IMG/VR virus record: IMGVR_UViG_3300035661_000264
Coordinates: 1-29,649 of that record
Reading direction: 5' to 3' (one strand)
DNA: 29,649 nt
Source of the DNA: a virus
Below, piece by piece: positions 12,998 to 20,239 of the stretch. A program made the translations under genes and the position numbers. The notes under the pieces were generated by a model. It worked only from the letters and a program-made list of their open reading frames with translations, was not told the origin of the DNA and did not search any database. Within the stretch, counting starts at the first letter, position 1; every line of letters begins with the position of its first letter.

Positions 12998-15432
12998 AGG
13001 GGCTCTCCGTATTGGTTCACGTGGGCTTTCTTGTAGGTCGACAGGACCTGCTCGTTGGTATAGCCGGCTTTCTTCAACGCGTCATACAGCACGCCGGTGT
13101 GCATTGGGTGGTTGAATACAGACTCCTTCAACTTCTTGTAGTAGTGCGCGTTCTTCTTGACCCCCTCTGCAGTCACCGGGGTGGGTTTGGAGACCTTGAG
13201 CTGCTTCGCCTCCATCTTCGCGATCAACTCCTTGGTGTACTTCTTGGTCTTCGGGACGCCGGTCTTATCGGCCATGCTGGCCAAGTGCGCCTTGAGCCCG
13301 GCAAGGTCCCCGGCCTCGGCGTACAGGAACGCCTTCTTTGCGAGTGTTCCGGTGCCAACGGGCTGCGGCGGCACAGAGCCAGAGTATGCAGAAGGAGTTG
13401 GGGCGGCGGGTGGGGCAGCGGCCTTCTGGCTCTCGTGAATGGCCTTCTCCGCCTTGCCGACAGGTCCCGGGGTGCCGTTGATATTGTGGGCGTATTGATT
13501 GATGTGCGACGACATCTGCGTGGCGGTAGGGCCGACGAGCGATCCAATCTGGATGGCCTTCAAGTTCTCGTGGTTGAGCACGACCACCTCAGACTCGTCC
13601 GTGCAGCCGTAGCCCGTGCAGAAGGATCCCAGCACCTGACTCGCCGGCACCTTGACCACGAACAACGAGTGACCCCCGGAGAAGCCATCGGCTGTGCTAT
13701 GCTCCGTGCTGAACGACGAGGCGGGCTGCAGCTTGAGGTTGACCATCTTGGCCGGATCGCCGCCAGCCCCGAACTTCATGCCCCGAATGAGGTGCAGCTC
13801 CTTAACGCCCAGCTTCGCCAGGTGGTCCTGCGTCTCGTGATACTGGGCCAGCATGAAGTCCTGCATGCCCTTCTTGTACGACTCCAACTTGACCGGGGTC
13901 GATACGTCGATCCCATACTCATTGGCCGCCTTCTTGTGCACTGCATCTTCGTCGCCGTTGAAGTACTGCAGTGAGCCAAAGGCCTTGGTCTCGGTCTTGC
14001 TTGGGTCCATGCCGAATACATCACGGCAGGCCAGCTGCGCAGAGACAGCCCGGTCGTCGGAGTCTCCTGAGCTACCAGCCCAACACGAGATGATGGCTGC
14101 TTCGAGTGAACCACCAAAAGCGTGCGTGCTGACGTATTGCTGCTGCATGTTCTGGAAGTGAGGCGAAGCCTTCAACCTCTTTTCCAACCTATGCTGCACC
14201 GCGATCTTGTTGCTGACCGGATCGGAGGCACTCGCATGCAGCTTCTCGTGAAGTTCTGCGATGCCTTTCACGTAACCAGACTCCGATTGGCCTGGCTGAG
14301 TGACAAAGTCGTCGGTGGTGATTCCCTTGTGGCCTTCTGGTACGAAAGACTTCGGGGCCTCAAACGACAACGGCCCGGCAAGGGCCTCAGACGTGATCTT
14401 GGCGGCCGGCGCCTCTGGCTCCTTTGCCTTGACGGCGGCCTTGGGGGCCTCAACCGCGGCAGCCTGCGTGGCCGCCTTGCCTAACTTGGCCACGTGGGTG
14501 TTCTGCTTCCACTTGGCCATCGCTTCCGCGACCTTCTGCTGCACCAGTGCTGGCTTGGCCTCATAGGCGAGGGCCAGGTCGTAGACGAGGTCTTCATCCT
14601 CCTTGAAGACCTCGACAGGGAGTGGCTTCTGGTCGACCCCAGTCGTATCGGCCTTCCACTGGGCCATCGCCTTGGCCTTCGACTTCTTCCAGAACTCCGC
14701 GGCTTCCTTCGACGGGGGGCCGCCGCTCGATACCATGCTCGCGGCCTCCTCATGGATAGCCGTCATCTGGTCGTTGTAGGCCTTATCGGCTTCGGCCTTG
14801 GTCATCTTGGTCGCCGGAGCCTTCGCAACCCCTGTCAGAGGCGACATGGGAGGGGCGGAAGCAGGGCTAGGAGCGATCGGAGGAGCCTCGGCAGGGGGAT
14901 TGGATAGGGTGGCTTCTTTCGGCGCCTCCTGGGCCTTCTCTTCCGGATCCTTGAACGGCGCCGGGACCAGCTTGGCGTCCGGGTCGACCTTGGGCAGCGC
15001 CTTGGCCACCTCACCGTTGGGCTTCACCACTTGGTACTGGCCCGGCCCGATCTTGACGATGCCGAGAGCCCCGGCTGCGTGCTTGCCGGCCTTCAGCTCG
15101 TTGATTGCGTTGTGCAGCTGCTGGTCGAGCTTGGCCCCGGTCGCCGCCTTCAGCTCCTCAAACGAAAAGGGATGGCCCGACGTGAGCAGCTCGTGAACGA
15201 TGTTCTTGACGCCCTTTGACTTCGCCTCTGTCGGCTTCGGCCCCAGAACCACGTCGGTGTACTGGTTACCGTAGAACGGGTGGCCAGGCTGGGCGTCATC
15301 GTGAGTCGACTGGCGCTCCATGATATCCATGAGCCGGGCCACCAGTTGCTTGTACTGCTCCTTCAAGCTGGGTGGGGTCATATCAACCGTGCGAACCCGA
15401 CCGCCTTTGTGAATGTGGAGATAGAGCGCCAT
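12994..15432 (-). CDS. Probable virion-associated ADP-ribosyltransferase (R-S-E class)
   Basis: A protein of 812 residues. Residues 390-630 carry the three marks of an R-S-E mono-ADP-ribosyltransferase: Arg550 in HLIRGM, the SSFST segment at 572-576 in place of the STS motif, and Glu613-Ser-Glu615 (ExE) in TDESEVVVL. A preceding SCWAGSSGDSDDRA segment (449-462) and QLACRDVFG are typical of the helical part of such domains in phage proteins. ExE enzymes move ADP-ribose from NAD to protein targets, often arginine. The N-terminus has a GHPFYGNQYTD tag (50-60) found in phage head proteins, followed by long Ala/Pro/Lys-rich linkers. The C-terminus (residues 690-812) is basic and helical. Encoded among head genes beside portal and MuF, it is probably packaged and injected, as T4 Alt is. 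Target unknown. No clear Shine-Dalgarno precedes ATG 15432. Confidence 0.72.
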   Translation of the reverse strand: MALYLHIHKGGRVRTVDMTPPSLKEQYKQLVARLMDIMERQSTHDDAQPGHPFYGNQYTDVVLGPKPTEAKSKGVKNIVHELLTSGHPFSFEELKAATGAKLDQQLHNAINELKAGKHAAGALGIVKIGPGQYQVVKPNGEVAKALPKVDPDAKLVPAPFKDPEEKAQEAPKEATLSNPPAEAPPIAPSPASAPPMSPLTGVAKAPATKMTKAEADKAYNDQMTAIHEEAASMVSSGGPPSKEAAEFWKKSKAKAMAQWKADTTGVDQKPLPVEVFKEDEDLVYDLALAYEAKPALVQQKVAEAMAKWKQNTHVAKLGKAATQAAAVEAPKAAVKAKEPEAPAAKITSEALAGPLSFEAPKSFVPEGHKGITTDDFVTQPGQSESGYVKGIAELHEKLHASASDPVSNKIAVQHRLEKRLKASPHFQNMQQQYVSTHAFGGSLEAAIISCWAGSSGDSDDRAVSAQLACRDVFGMDPSKTETKAFGSLQYFNGDEDAVHKKAANEYGIDVSTPVKLESYKKGMQDFMLAQYHETQDHLAKLGVKELHLIRGMKFGAGGDPAKMVNLKLQPASSFSTEHSTADGFSGGHSLFVVKVPASQVLGSFCTGYGCTDESEVVVLNHENLKAIQIGSLVGPTATQMSSHINQYAHNINGTPGPVGKAEKAIHESQKAAAPPAAPTPSAYSGSVPPQPVGTGTLAKKAFLYAEAGDLAGLKAHLASMADKTGVPKTKKYTKELIAKMEAKQLKVSKPTPVTAEGVKKNAHYYKKLKESVFNHPMHTGVLYDALKKAGYTNEQVLSTYKKAHVNQYGEPL

Positions 15433-15437
15433 GGTGA

Positions 15438-15854
15438 TCAGAAGGTCAGTTGGCCCACCAGCGTGAAGCCGATGTCTGCCAGAGTCGTATCAGCAACAGC
15501 CGGGCCGATCAACGCGAGCACATCACCAGCTGCAAACGATTGAGCGACGCCCGACGCCGTCACGAAGGTGCCGACCGCGGCGCCCAGAGCGAACGTGAGC
15601 GTGCCGCACGAGACTCCGTTCTTCTGGATGTCGATGGCGGTCGACGCAGTTGCGTTGGCAGAGGCCTTGGCCACGGAGCCGGCGAAGTTGATCGGGAAGA
15701 TGACGGCGTGGGCCAGGGGAATGCGCAGCAGCTTGCCGGAGTTGGCCGGCTTGCCAGCCAGGAAGCCGTAGACGCGCTCGTCGTTGGCGGTAGCATCGTT
15801 CAGCGCCAGCATGCGTGCCGCTGGCAACTCGAAGGGCGGGGCGTAGTTCGTCAT
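15438..15854 (-). CDS. Phage tail/appendage structural protein (beta-rich)
   Basis: A protein of 138 residues. The segment VIFPINFAGSVAKASANATAS, then IDIQKNGVSCGTLTFALGA and FAAGDVLALIGPAVADTTLADIGFTL (residues about 50-135, in separate parts), is a recurring domain of phage fibre and appendage proteins with alternating strands. ATG 15854 has AAAGGA about eight bases upstream. It closes the block of fibre-type genes before the ADP-ribosyltransferase gene. Function at the level of binding partner is unknown. It may be a trimerising or decorative domain. Confidence 0.6.
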   Translation of the reverse strand: MTNYAPPFELPAARMLALNDATANDERVYGFLAGKPANSGKLLRIPLAHAVIFPINFAGSVAKASANATASTAIDIQKNGVSCGTLTFALGAAVGTFVTASGVAQSFAAGDVLALIGPAVADTTLADIGFTLVGQLTF

Positions 15855-15867
15855 GATCGTGTTCCTT

Positions 15868-16188
15868 TCAGTAGAACTTCAGGTTGTTGACCGCGTAGTC
15901 ATACTCGGCGGTGGCTTGGTCATTGCTCGACCCGTACTCAGCGATGACCGTCACGCGCTTCACCTCTTGTGCGTTCGAGATGTTGCGGATCAGCGTGTCT
16001 CCCGAGGTGAGTGCGATCTCCATCTGACCGGCAAACGGCGGGCTCATCGGCGTCGAGGCCCTGACGTTGGTTTTCGTGGTCATGCAATCGACGCGGTATG
16101 TAACGGCAGTAGGGGCTGCGAGAGCCCCCAACTTGTCCTTGAACTGAATCGTCAGCCATGCCGACGACCCTTCATTGACTGTCTGCAT
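15868..16188 (-). CDS. Small Ig-like structural protein
   Basis: A protein of 106 residues that reads as a single beta-sandwich: VNEGSSAWLTIQFKDKLG, PTAVTYRVDCMTT, a MEIALTSGDTLI strand, then EVKRVTVIAEYGSS and a terminal YDYAVNNLKFY. Similar short proteins occur in phage structural clusters. ATG 16188 lies 12 bases after the upstream stop, with GGAATGAG as a weak ribosome site. Probably a small appendage or decoration component. No specific role can be assigned. Confidence 0.6.
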   Translation of the reverse strand: MQTVNEGSSAWLTIQFKDKLGALAAPTAVTYRVDCMTTKTNVRASTPMSPPFAGQMEIALTSGDTLIRNISNAQEVKRVTVIAEYGSSNDQATAEYDYAVNNLKFY

Positions 16189-16200
16189 GGCTCATTCCGA

Positions 16201-16683
16201 TCAGGAGAAAGTCACGGCCACGTCGAGGGTCCAGGTCTGGCCTGAAGCCTTGGTGCCTTGCGAGCTCACCTTGCGGTTGAGCGTCTTCAGCGCGCTGCCG
16301 CCGTTGTCGATGACGAACTCGTTCCACGCATAGTTCGCGTCGGCGCTGGCGAAGACCGCACGGAAGGTAACGGTCTGGGCACTGATCTGCGGGTAGCTGG
16401 ACTGCATCGCCTTGTAAGTCTTGTTCGCGGCGGCCTGGAGGTCAGTCTGCGAGGCGGCTTCCGCGGTGCTGCTATCGCCGACCCCGAGCCGCGCGTTGGC
16501 GTTGTTGAATGCGGTCTCAGCGCCGCCCGTGAGCAACAGGAGCAAAGCCCCGATGCCCTCGTTGAGCAGCATGTTGCCGTCGATGACCTCAACCGCGAAG
16601 GGCAAGCCGTGCTGGAAGGCCAGGTCGGATGCGAACTTGGTCAAGGTCCATTGAGTCTTGTAGACCGGCTTCTCGTGGATCAT
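16201..16683 (-). CDS. Phage structural protein of the fibre cluster
   Basis: A protein of 160 residues. The LLNEGIGALLLLLTGG segment (about 40-55), NANARLGVGDSSTAE (61-75), YKAMQSSYPQ, ANYAWNEFVIDNGG and the terminal TWTLDVAVTFS form a pattern I have seen in widespread phage structural proteins of unknown detail. ATG 16683 has AGGA seven bases upstream. It lies between the repeat protein and the small Ig-like protein. It is likely a virion component of the appendage, as its neighbours are, but no enzymatic or binding site is recognisable. Confidence 0.62.
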   Translation of the reverse strand: MIHEKPVYKTQWTLTKFASDLAFQHGLPFAVEVIDGNMLLNEGIGALLLLLTGGAETAFNNANARLGVGDSSTAEAASQTDLQAAANKTYKAMQSSYPQISAQTVTFRAVFASADANYAWNEFVIDNGGSALKTLNRKVSSQGTKASGQTWTLDVAVTFS

Positions 16684-16691
16684 GTTGAATC

Positions 16692-17468
16692 CTATGTAGT
16701 GAAGGTGAACAGGGTCCTGCGAGGCGCTAGGCTGAACAGAACGGAGCGTGATGAGAACGCGACCAGAGCGAGTCGCTTTCTCATTGTAAGGACGAGGGAG
16801 ACGATGCGAGTGTCGTCGAACGTACTGGCGCTGACCGAATCGACCCCGACCGCTTGATCGAGCAGAGCGAGGATCGCGGCCACCATGACGGCGTCACTCC
16901 CCAGCCCGGCGTCGGACAAGTTGAGGTTGACCGAGATACTGGTGATCGAGTCAAGACCCGATGCCGCGTCGACGATGGAGATCAGCGTCGATGGCAACGA
17001 GGCCAGGGCTACGTCAACCCCTGACCCGAAGTCGGCCAGGCTCAGGGTCACGGTAAGGGAGAGTCCCTCCGTGCCGAGGCCAGTGTCAGCAAGCGCCAGG
17101 AGCGCGCCGATGCTCAGGGTATCCGTTCCTGCCCCTGAGTCGGCGATCGCGGTGCCAATCGCTGCGGAGAGGGCTTCTGCACCGTATCCCGTGTCAGTGA
17201 TGGGGACAGATGCAGAGAAGGTCAGGGCCTCAGTCCCCGACCCAACATCGGTGAGGGTGAGCGCGATGGTCATCGACGAGCTGTCGGCGCCGTGACCTGT
17301 GTCTGTGAGGGGGACGGAGGCGGAGCCCCCGAATGAGTCAGCGCCGGCGCCCACGTCAGTCAAGGCGGCCGCCACAGAGATCGAGGCCAACGCGTCAGCG
17401 CCGACCCCGGTGTCTGTCAAGCTGACGATGGTGGGAGCAGGCCCGAGTAGGGCCAGCAGCAGCGACAT
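16692..17468 (-). CDS. Repeat protein with eleven 18-residue GxGxD/E repeats
   Basis: A protein of 258 residues. Residues 17-218 consist of eleven repeats. The first Asp of each falls at 19, 38, 56, 74, 92, 110, 128, 146, 167, 186 and 204, so the period is 18 with three exceptions (19, 21, 19). Each repeat has the form (T/A)DxGxGx(D/E)xLx followed by a hydrophobic strand. The GxGx(D/E)xL part resembles the RTX nonapeptide of calcium-binding beta-rolls, but here only every second nonamer carries it. The C-terminal 40 residues are basic and hydrophobic without the motif. ATG 17468 follows the upstream stop by three bases. A beta-solenoid appendage protein is the best guess. Calcium binding is inference. 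Confidence 0.7.
   Translation of the reverse strand: MSLLLALLGPAPTIVSLTDTGVGADALASISVAAALTDVGAGADSFGGSASVPLTDTGHGADSSSMTIALTLTDVGSGTEALTFSASVPITDTGYGAEALSAAIGTAIADSGAGTDTLSIGALLALADTGLGTEGLSLTVTLSLADFGSGVDVALASLPSTLISIVDAASGLDSITSISVNLNLSDAGLGSDAVMVAAILALLDQAVGVDSVSASTFDDTRIVSLVLTMRKRLALVAFSSRSVLFSLAPRRTLFTFTT
16845..17418 (-). repeat. Coding tandem repeat, about 54-bp period, eleven units
   Basis: The DNA counterpart of the eleven protein repeats has an average period of 54 bp. Units are diverged, with codon choice differing between copies, so the array is old or under selection for the amino acids and not a recent expansion. Compare the nearly identical GAPAS array at 8789-8863. Confidence 0.8.
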
Positions 17469-17471
17469 GGA

Positions 17472-18962
17472 TTACTCGAAGTTGCCGTCAAAGGTGACGC
17501 AGTAGGTGATGGTCTGCGAGGCGGTTGCCGTTCCGACCACGATCTTCATGAGCGTGGCAATGAACTCGCCAGGACGCACAACGATCGGGGAGTCAAAGGA
17601 CATGTAGATGTCCGGGGCATATAGCGCACCAATGGCCGCTGCAATGGCCGCCGACTGGAAGCCCAGAGCGACGCGACGCGGGGCGTGAGCGGTGGCCGTA
17701 GCGAAGGAGCCACTCTCAGTAGTGTTCATCGTCACCGAGTTGTGCCCGAACGCCAGCGACCACTGGATAGTCGTCGGCGTGGTGGCCACCGCGGCGCCCG
17801 TGTTGATCGTGCTGATGCGCACGCCCCTGATGATGAGGTTGCGGCCCGTGATGTTGATGGTGGGCGCTGGGTTCTGGTAGCTGGTGCAGATAAAGTCGGT
17901 GGCCGCCGCTGCTGCCGCATTGATTGCACCCACGCCACCCAGGCCAACGGAGTTCGCTGCCGTGTTGGAACCTGCCACGCTGGTGGGCAGCATAGGGCTC
18001 GAACCGGTGGTGATGGTGCCCACGAATTGCGTGTTGCCCATCGTGTGCCCGTTCTGGCCCACATAGGCGTTCTGGCCCATGACCGAGTTAGTCACCGACC
18101 ACGGACGCGCCGTGTCAATGTCCATCAGCGTGACCCCAACGCGAGCGACCCGGATGGTGTTGGTGTTGCTGACGGTGCCCGTGTTGTACTTCATCAGGAA
18201 CACCGGGGCCGAAGCCGCGACGAACGGGGTGCCGTTGGAACTGGGGAGGGGCTGCTCGCCAAGGAAGATGTCGTTCAGCCAGTACTCCACCCCGTTCTCA
18301 CCGACAACGACAGTTGACTTGTAATTGGTGCCCACCACCAACGAGGCGAACGGGTAGAGGATGCCGGATTCAACTTCCGTGCCGTTGTAAGCAATGACGC
18401 CCACAAGGCCAGCCGTAGTCAACTTGAGCCACACGCCATCCGTCGGGCGGGCCACAGCGGAGGAGGGGAGGCCGAGACCTTGCAGCCAGACTTCGCCGGC
18501 GACCATGGCCGCCGTCGTTTGCTGCCAGTAGAACTCCATGGCCAGAGGTGAGGTGTTGATCAGCGGGAAGTACTGCCACGAGCGCATGAACGCGCCGTGC
18601 GCCGAGGTGGTGCCCTGCACGGCAGAGAAGTTGACCGTGCCCGCGCCCGGCTGCGCTGCCGTCAAAGTGGCAGAGGTGTAGGCCCAGAGGTTCGTATTCT
18701 GGGCCGATGAGTTGAAGTTGTCGGTGAACAGAACCGAGTCCCGTCCCATGCGCAGCCGGTAGTCTGGCGAGGTCTCCGGAGACTTGAGGTAGGGCGTGCC
18801 GGTCTGGGCGCCCGGATCGTTCTCCGAGAAGAGTCGCATCCCGCCGACATTGCCTGGATTGGAGGCCGCATTGGTCTCAGGCACGACCATGAGTTGCTTG
18901 GAGGCATTGACATCGGCGCCAGTGCCCGAAGTAACGCCACGAATGACTGCGTCGAGTGACAT
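17472..18962 (-). CDS. Large phage structural protein of the fibre cluster
   Basis: A protein of 496 residues. ATG 18962 is chosen because AAAGGA lies seven bases upstream; an extra ten residues are possible upstream but lack this site. The N-terminus (LDAVIRGVTSGTGADVNASKQL) and the SPDYRLRMGRDSVLFTDNFNSS segment near residue 60-85 recur in phage structural proteins. Residues 85-280 read as a jelly-roll-like domain (WQYFPLINTSPLAMEFYWQQ, VEYWLNDIFLGEQPLP). The C-terminal half (VGLGGVGAINAAAAAATDFI and FGHNSVTMNTTES) is a second beta-rich domain. Probably an appendage or fibre protein. No enzyme motif seen. Confidence 0.65.
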   Translation of the reverse strand: MSLDAVIRGVTSGTGADVNASKQLMVVPETNAASNPGNVGGMRLFSENDPGAQTGTPYLKSPETSPDYRLRMGRDSVLFTDNFNSSAQNTNLWAYTSATLTAAQPGAGTVNFSAVQGTTSAHGAFMRSWQYFPLINTSPLAMEFYWQQTTAAMVAGEVWLQGLGLPSSAVARPTDGVWLKLTTAGLVGVIAYNGTEVESGILYPFASLVVGTNYKSTVVVGENGVEYWLNDIFLGEQPLPSSNGTPFVAASAPVFLMKYNTGTVSNTNTIRVARVGVTLMDIDTARPWSVTNSVMGQNAYVGQNGHTMGNTQFVGTITTGSSPMLPTSVAGSNTAANSVGLGGVGAINAAAAAATDFICTSYQNPAPTINITGRNLIIRGVRISTINTGAAVATTPTTIQWSLAFGHNSVTMNTTESGSFATATAHAPRRVALGFQSAAIAAAIGALYAPDIYMSFDSPIVVRPGEFIATLMKIVVGTATASQTITYCVTFDGNFE

Positions 18963-18973
18963 GCTGTTTTCCT

Positions 18974-19264
18974 TTAGTCTGCCCAGACCCAATTGAGCTG
19001 GAAGGTGCCCGTCAACTTCTCAGTCGACCGTGCGTAGATGGTGAAGCCGGTGGCGAGTGTGGGGGTGCCACAGGTGAGGCCCATAAGAGCCGCCGCGTAC
19101 CGGTGGTCGTTGGCCGTGTGGTCCGACGTGGTGTTGTCGGCCATGATGAACGCTTCAGCCTTGCTCGTGGTCAGGATGGATCCTTGGCCCGTGACGTTGA
19201 CTGAAGCCTCGTTGGAGCCAGGAACGGCCCCGAAGTCGATTGTTGCCGTTCCTTGGGCTGCCAT
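18974..19264 (-). CDS. Small phage structural protein
   Basis: A protein of 96 residues: GTATIDFGAVPGSNEASVNVTGQ, EAFIMADNTTSDHTANDHRY and TGFTIYARSTEKLTGTFQLNWVW in order. It recurs as a small beta-rich protein in phage tail-appendage clusters. The start directly follows the upstream stop (TAAATG), with AGGA eight bases upstream, so it is translated together with the adaptor-like gene before it. A minor virion part is likely; no more can be said. Confidence 0.66.
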   Translation of the reverse strand: MAAQGTATIDFGAVPGSNEASVNVTGQGSILTTSKAEAFIMADNTTSDHTANDHRYAAALMGLTCGTPTLATGFTIYARSTEKLTGTFQLNWVWAD

Positions 19265-20233
19265 TTAGCGGTCCTGGATCTGGAAGTAAATGGTGCGTTG
19301 ATCATGTCGGCCGCCAAGAGTCTGGAAGTCGAACATCACCGCGTTGGGAGCCCCGATTGTGCCTCCCCCGATCATTGCGGCCATCACGCCACCGACCATC
19401 CCTTCAGCGTGAACGGAAACATCAGAGCCCTCGGTAGGCGCCGCGTTGAACCCGGCGAGGGTGTCCTGGGAGTCAGCCAGCCAGGCAGTGATGTCGATCC
19501 CGTAGTCCAACACGGCTTGCGGATCCTTGATGAACACCGCCGCGGGGTGAGTCGCATCACTGTCGAGGTCGACCGCCGTCAAGCGTGATGGGGCGATCGT
19601 GTCAGGCAACTGGTAGCCGGTGAAGACCAGAGCAGAGATCGACGGGGTGACAGTGATATCCAGGGTGGCCGTGACCGGGAGCGTTCCCCCGAATGCCGCA
19701 GCTGCCAACAGACCAGGATACGTCTGGAGCGTCAAAGTGGCCGTAGCCGTGATTTGCTGCGAGCTGCCCGCGGTCGTGGCAAGGTCGGGGGTTGTGGTGA
19801 CTCCAAGCGTGGCCGTCGCGCTGAGGACCCCGGAGACAGTCGCCGCAGCGGCCATCACCGGAGTTGTCTTCACAGCCAGAGCGGCCGCAGCATTGAGCAG
19901 CGTGTTGCCGATGTTGACCGTGAGCACCGTGGCCGGGGCATTCTGGTCGACATCATCGACGATTAGGACGCCAGTTGCCGTGTAGATGCCATCTGCCGAG
20001 ACGGTGAACGTATACGAGCTGTCATCGTAGACGTAGAACGTGTCGAAGTTGTGAGACGTGATCCAGATCCGAACTGCGTTGGTCTGCAGCGAGTCAGAGA
20101 TCACGTCGTTGTAGAGGAGGGCCGGCACGCCATTCGAGCCGGTGCTCGGGATGGTGGCCCCCAGAACGCCTACCCAGGGCGTGTCCAGGATGCGCTTGCC
20201 ATCCCGGACTTGGTTCAGGTCGCGGAGCATCAT
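19265..20233 (-). CDS. Protein with fibre-tail adaptor-like C-terminus
   Basis: A protein of 322 residues. The last 85 (LDYGIDITAWLADSQDTLAG, then a Gly-rich stretch, then DFQTLGGRHDQRTIYFQIQDR) resemble phage fibre-tail adaptor proteins, which have a D(W)xxWL opening and a terminal GRxDxRTIxxxV strand and connect fibres to the tail. Residues 100-215 hold loosely repeated strands of the type ATATLxVTTTPxL. The N-terminus (DLNQVRDGKRILDTPWVGVLG, FDTFYVYDDSSYTFTVSADG) is a further beta domain. Two ATG codons lie in tandem (20233 and 20230). No strong Shine-Dalgarno precedes either. The call suggests that its neighbours form a receptor-binding appendage. Confidence 0.66.
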   Translation of the reverse strand: MMLRDLNQVRDGKRILDTPWVGVLGATIPSTGSNGVPALLYNDVISDSLQTNAVRIWITSHNFDTFYVYDDSSYTFTVSADGIYTATGVLIVDDVDQNAPATVLTVNIGNTLLNAAAALAVKTTPVMAAAATVSGVLSATATLGVTTTPDLATTAGSSQQITATATLTLQTYPGLLAAAAFGGTLPVTATLDITVTPSISALVFTGYQLPDTIAPSRLTAVDLDSDATHPAAVFIKDPQAVLDYGIDITAWLADSQDTLAGFNAAPTEGSDVSVHAEGMVGGVMAAMIGGGTIGAPNAVMFDFQTLGGRHDQRTIYFQIQDR

Positions 20234-20239
20234 GATGGT

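Noticed and set aside
13012-13974. Plus-strand frame of 320 residues over the ART
   Set aside because: Antisense to the ADP-ribosyltransferase gene, Leu/Arg-rich shadow with no motif.
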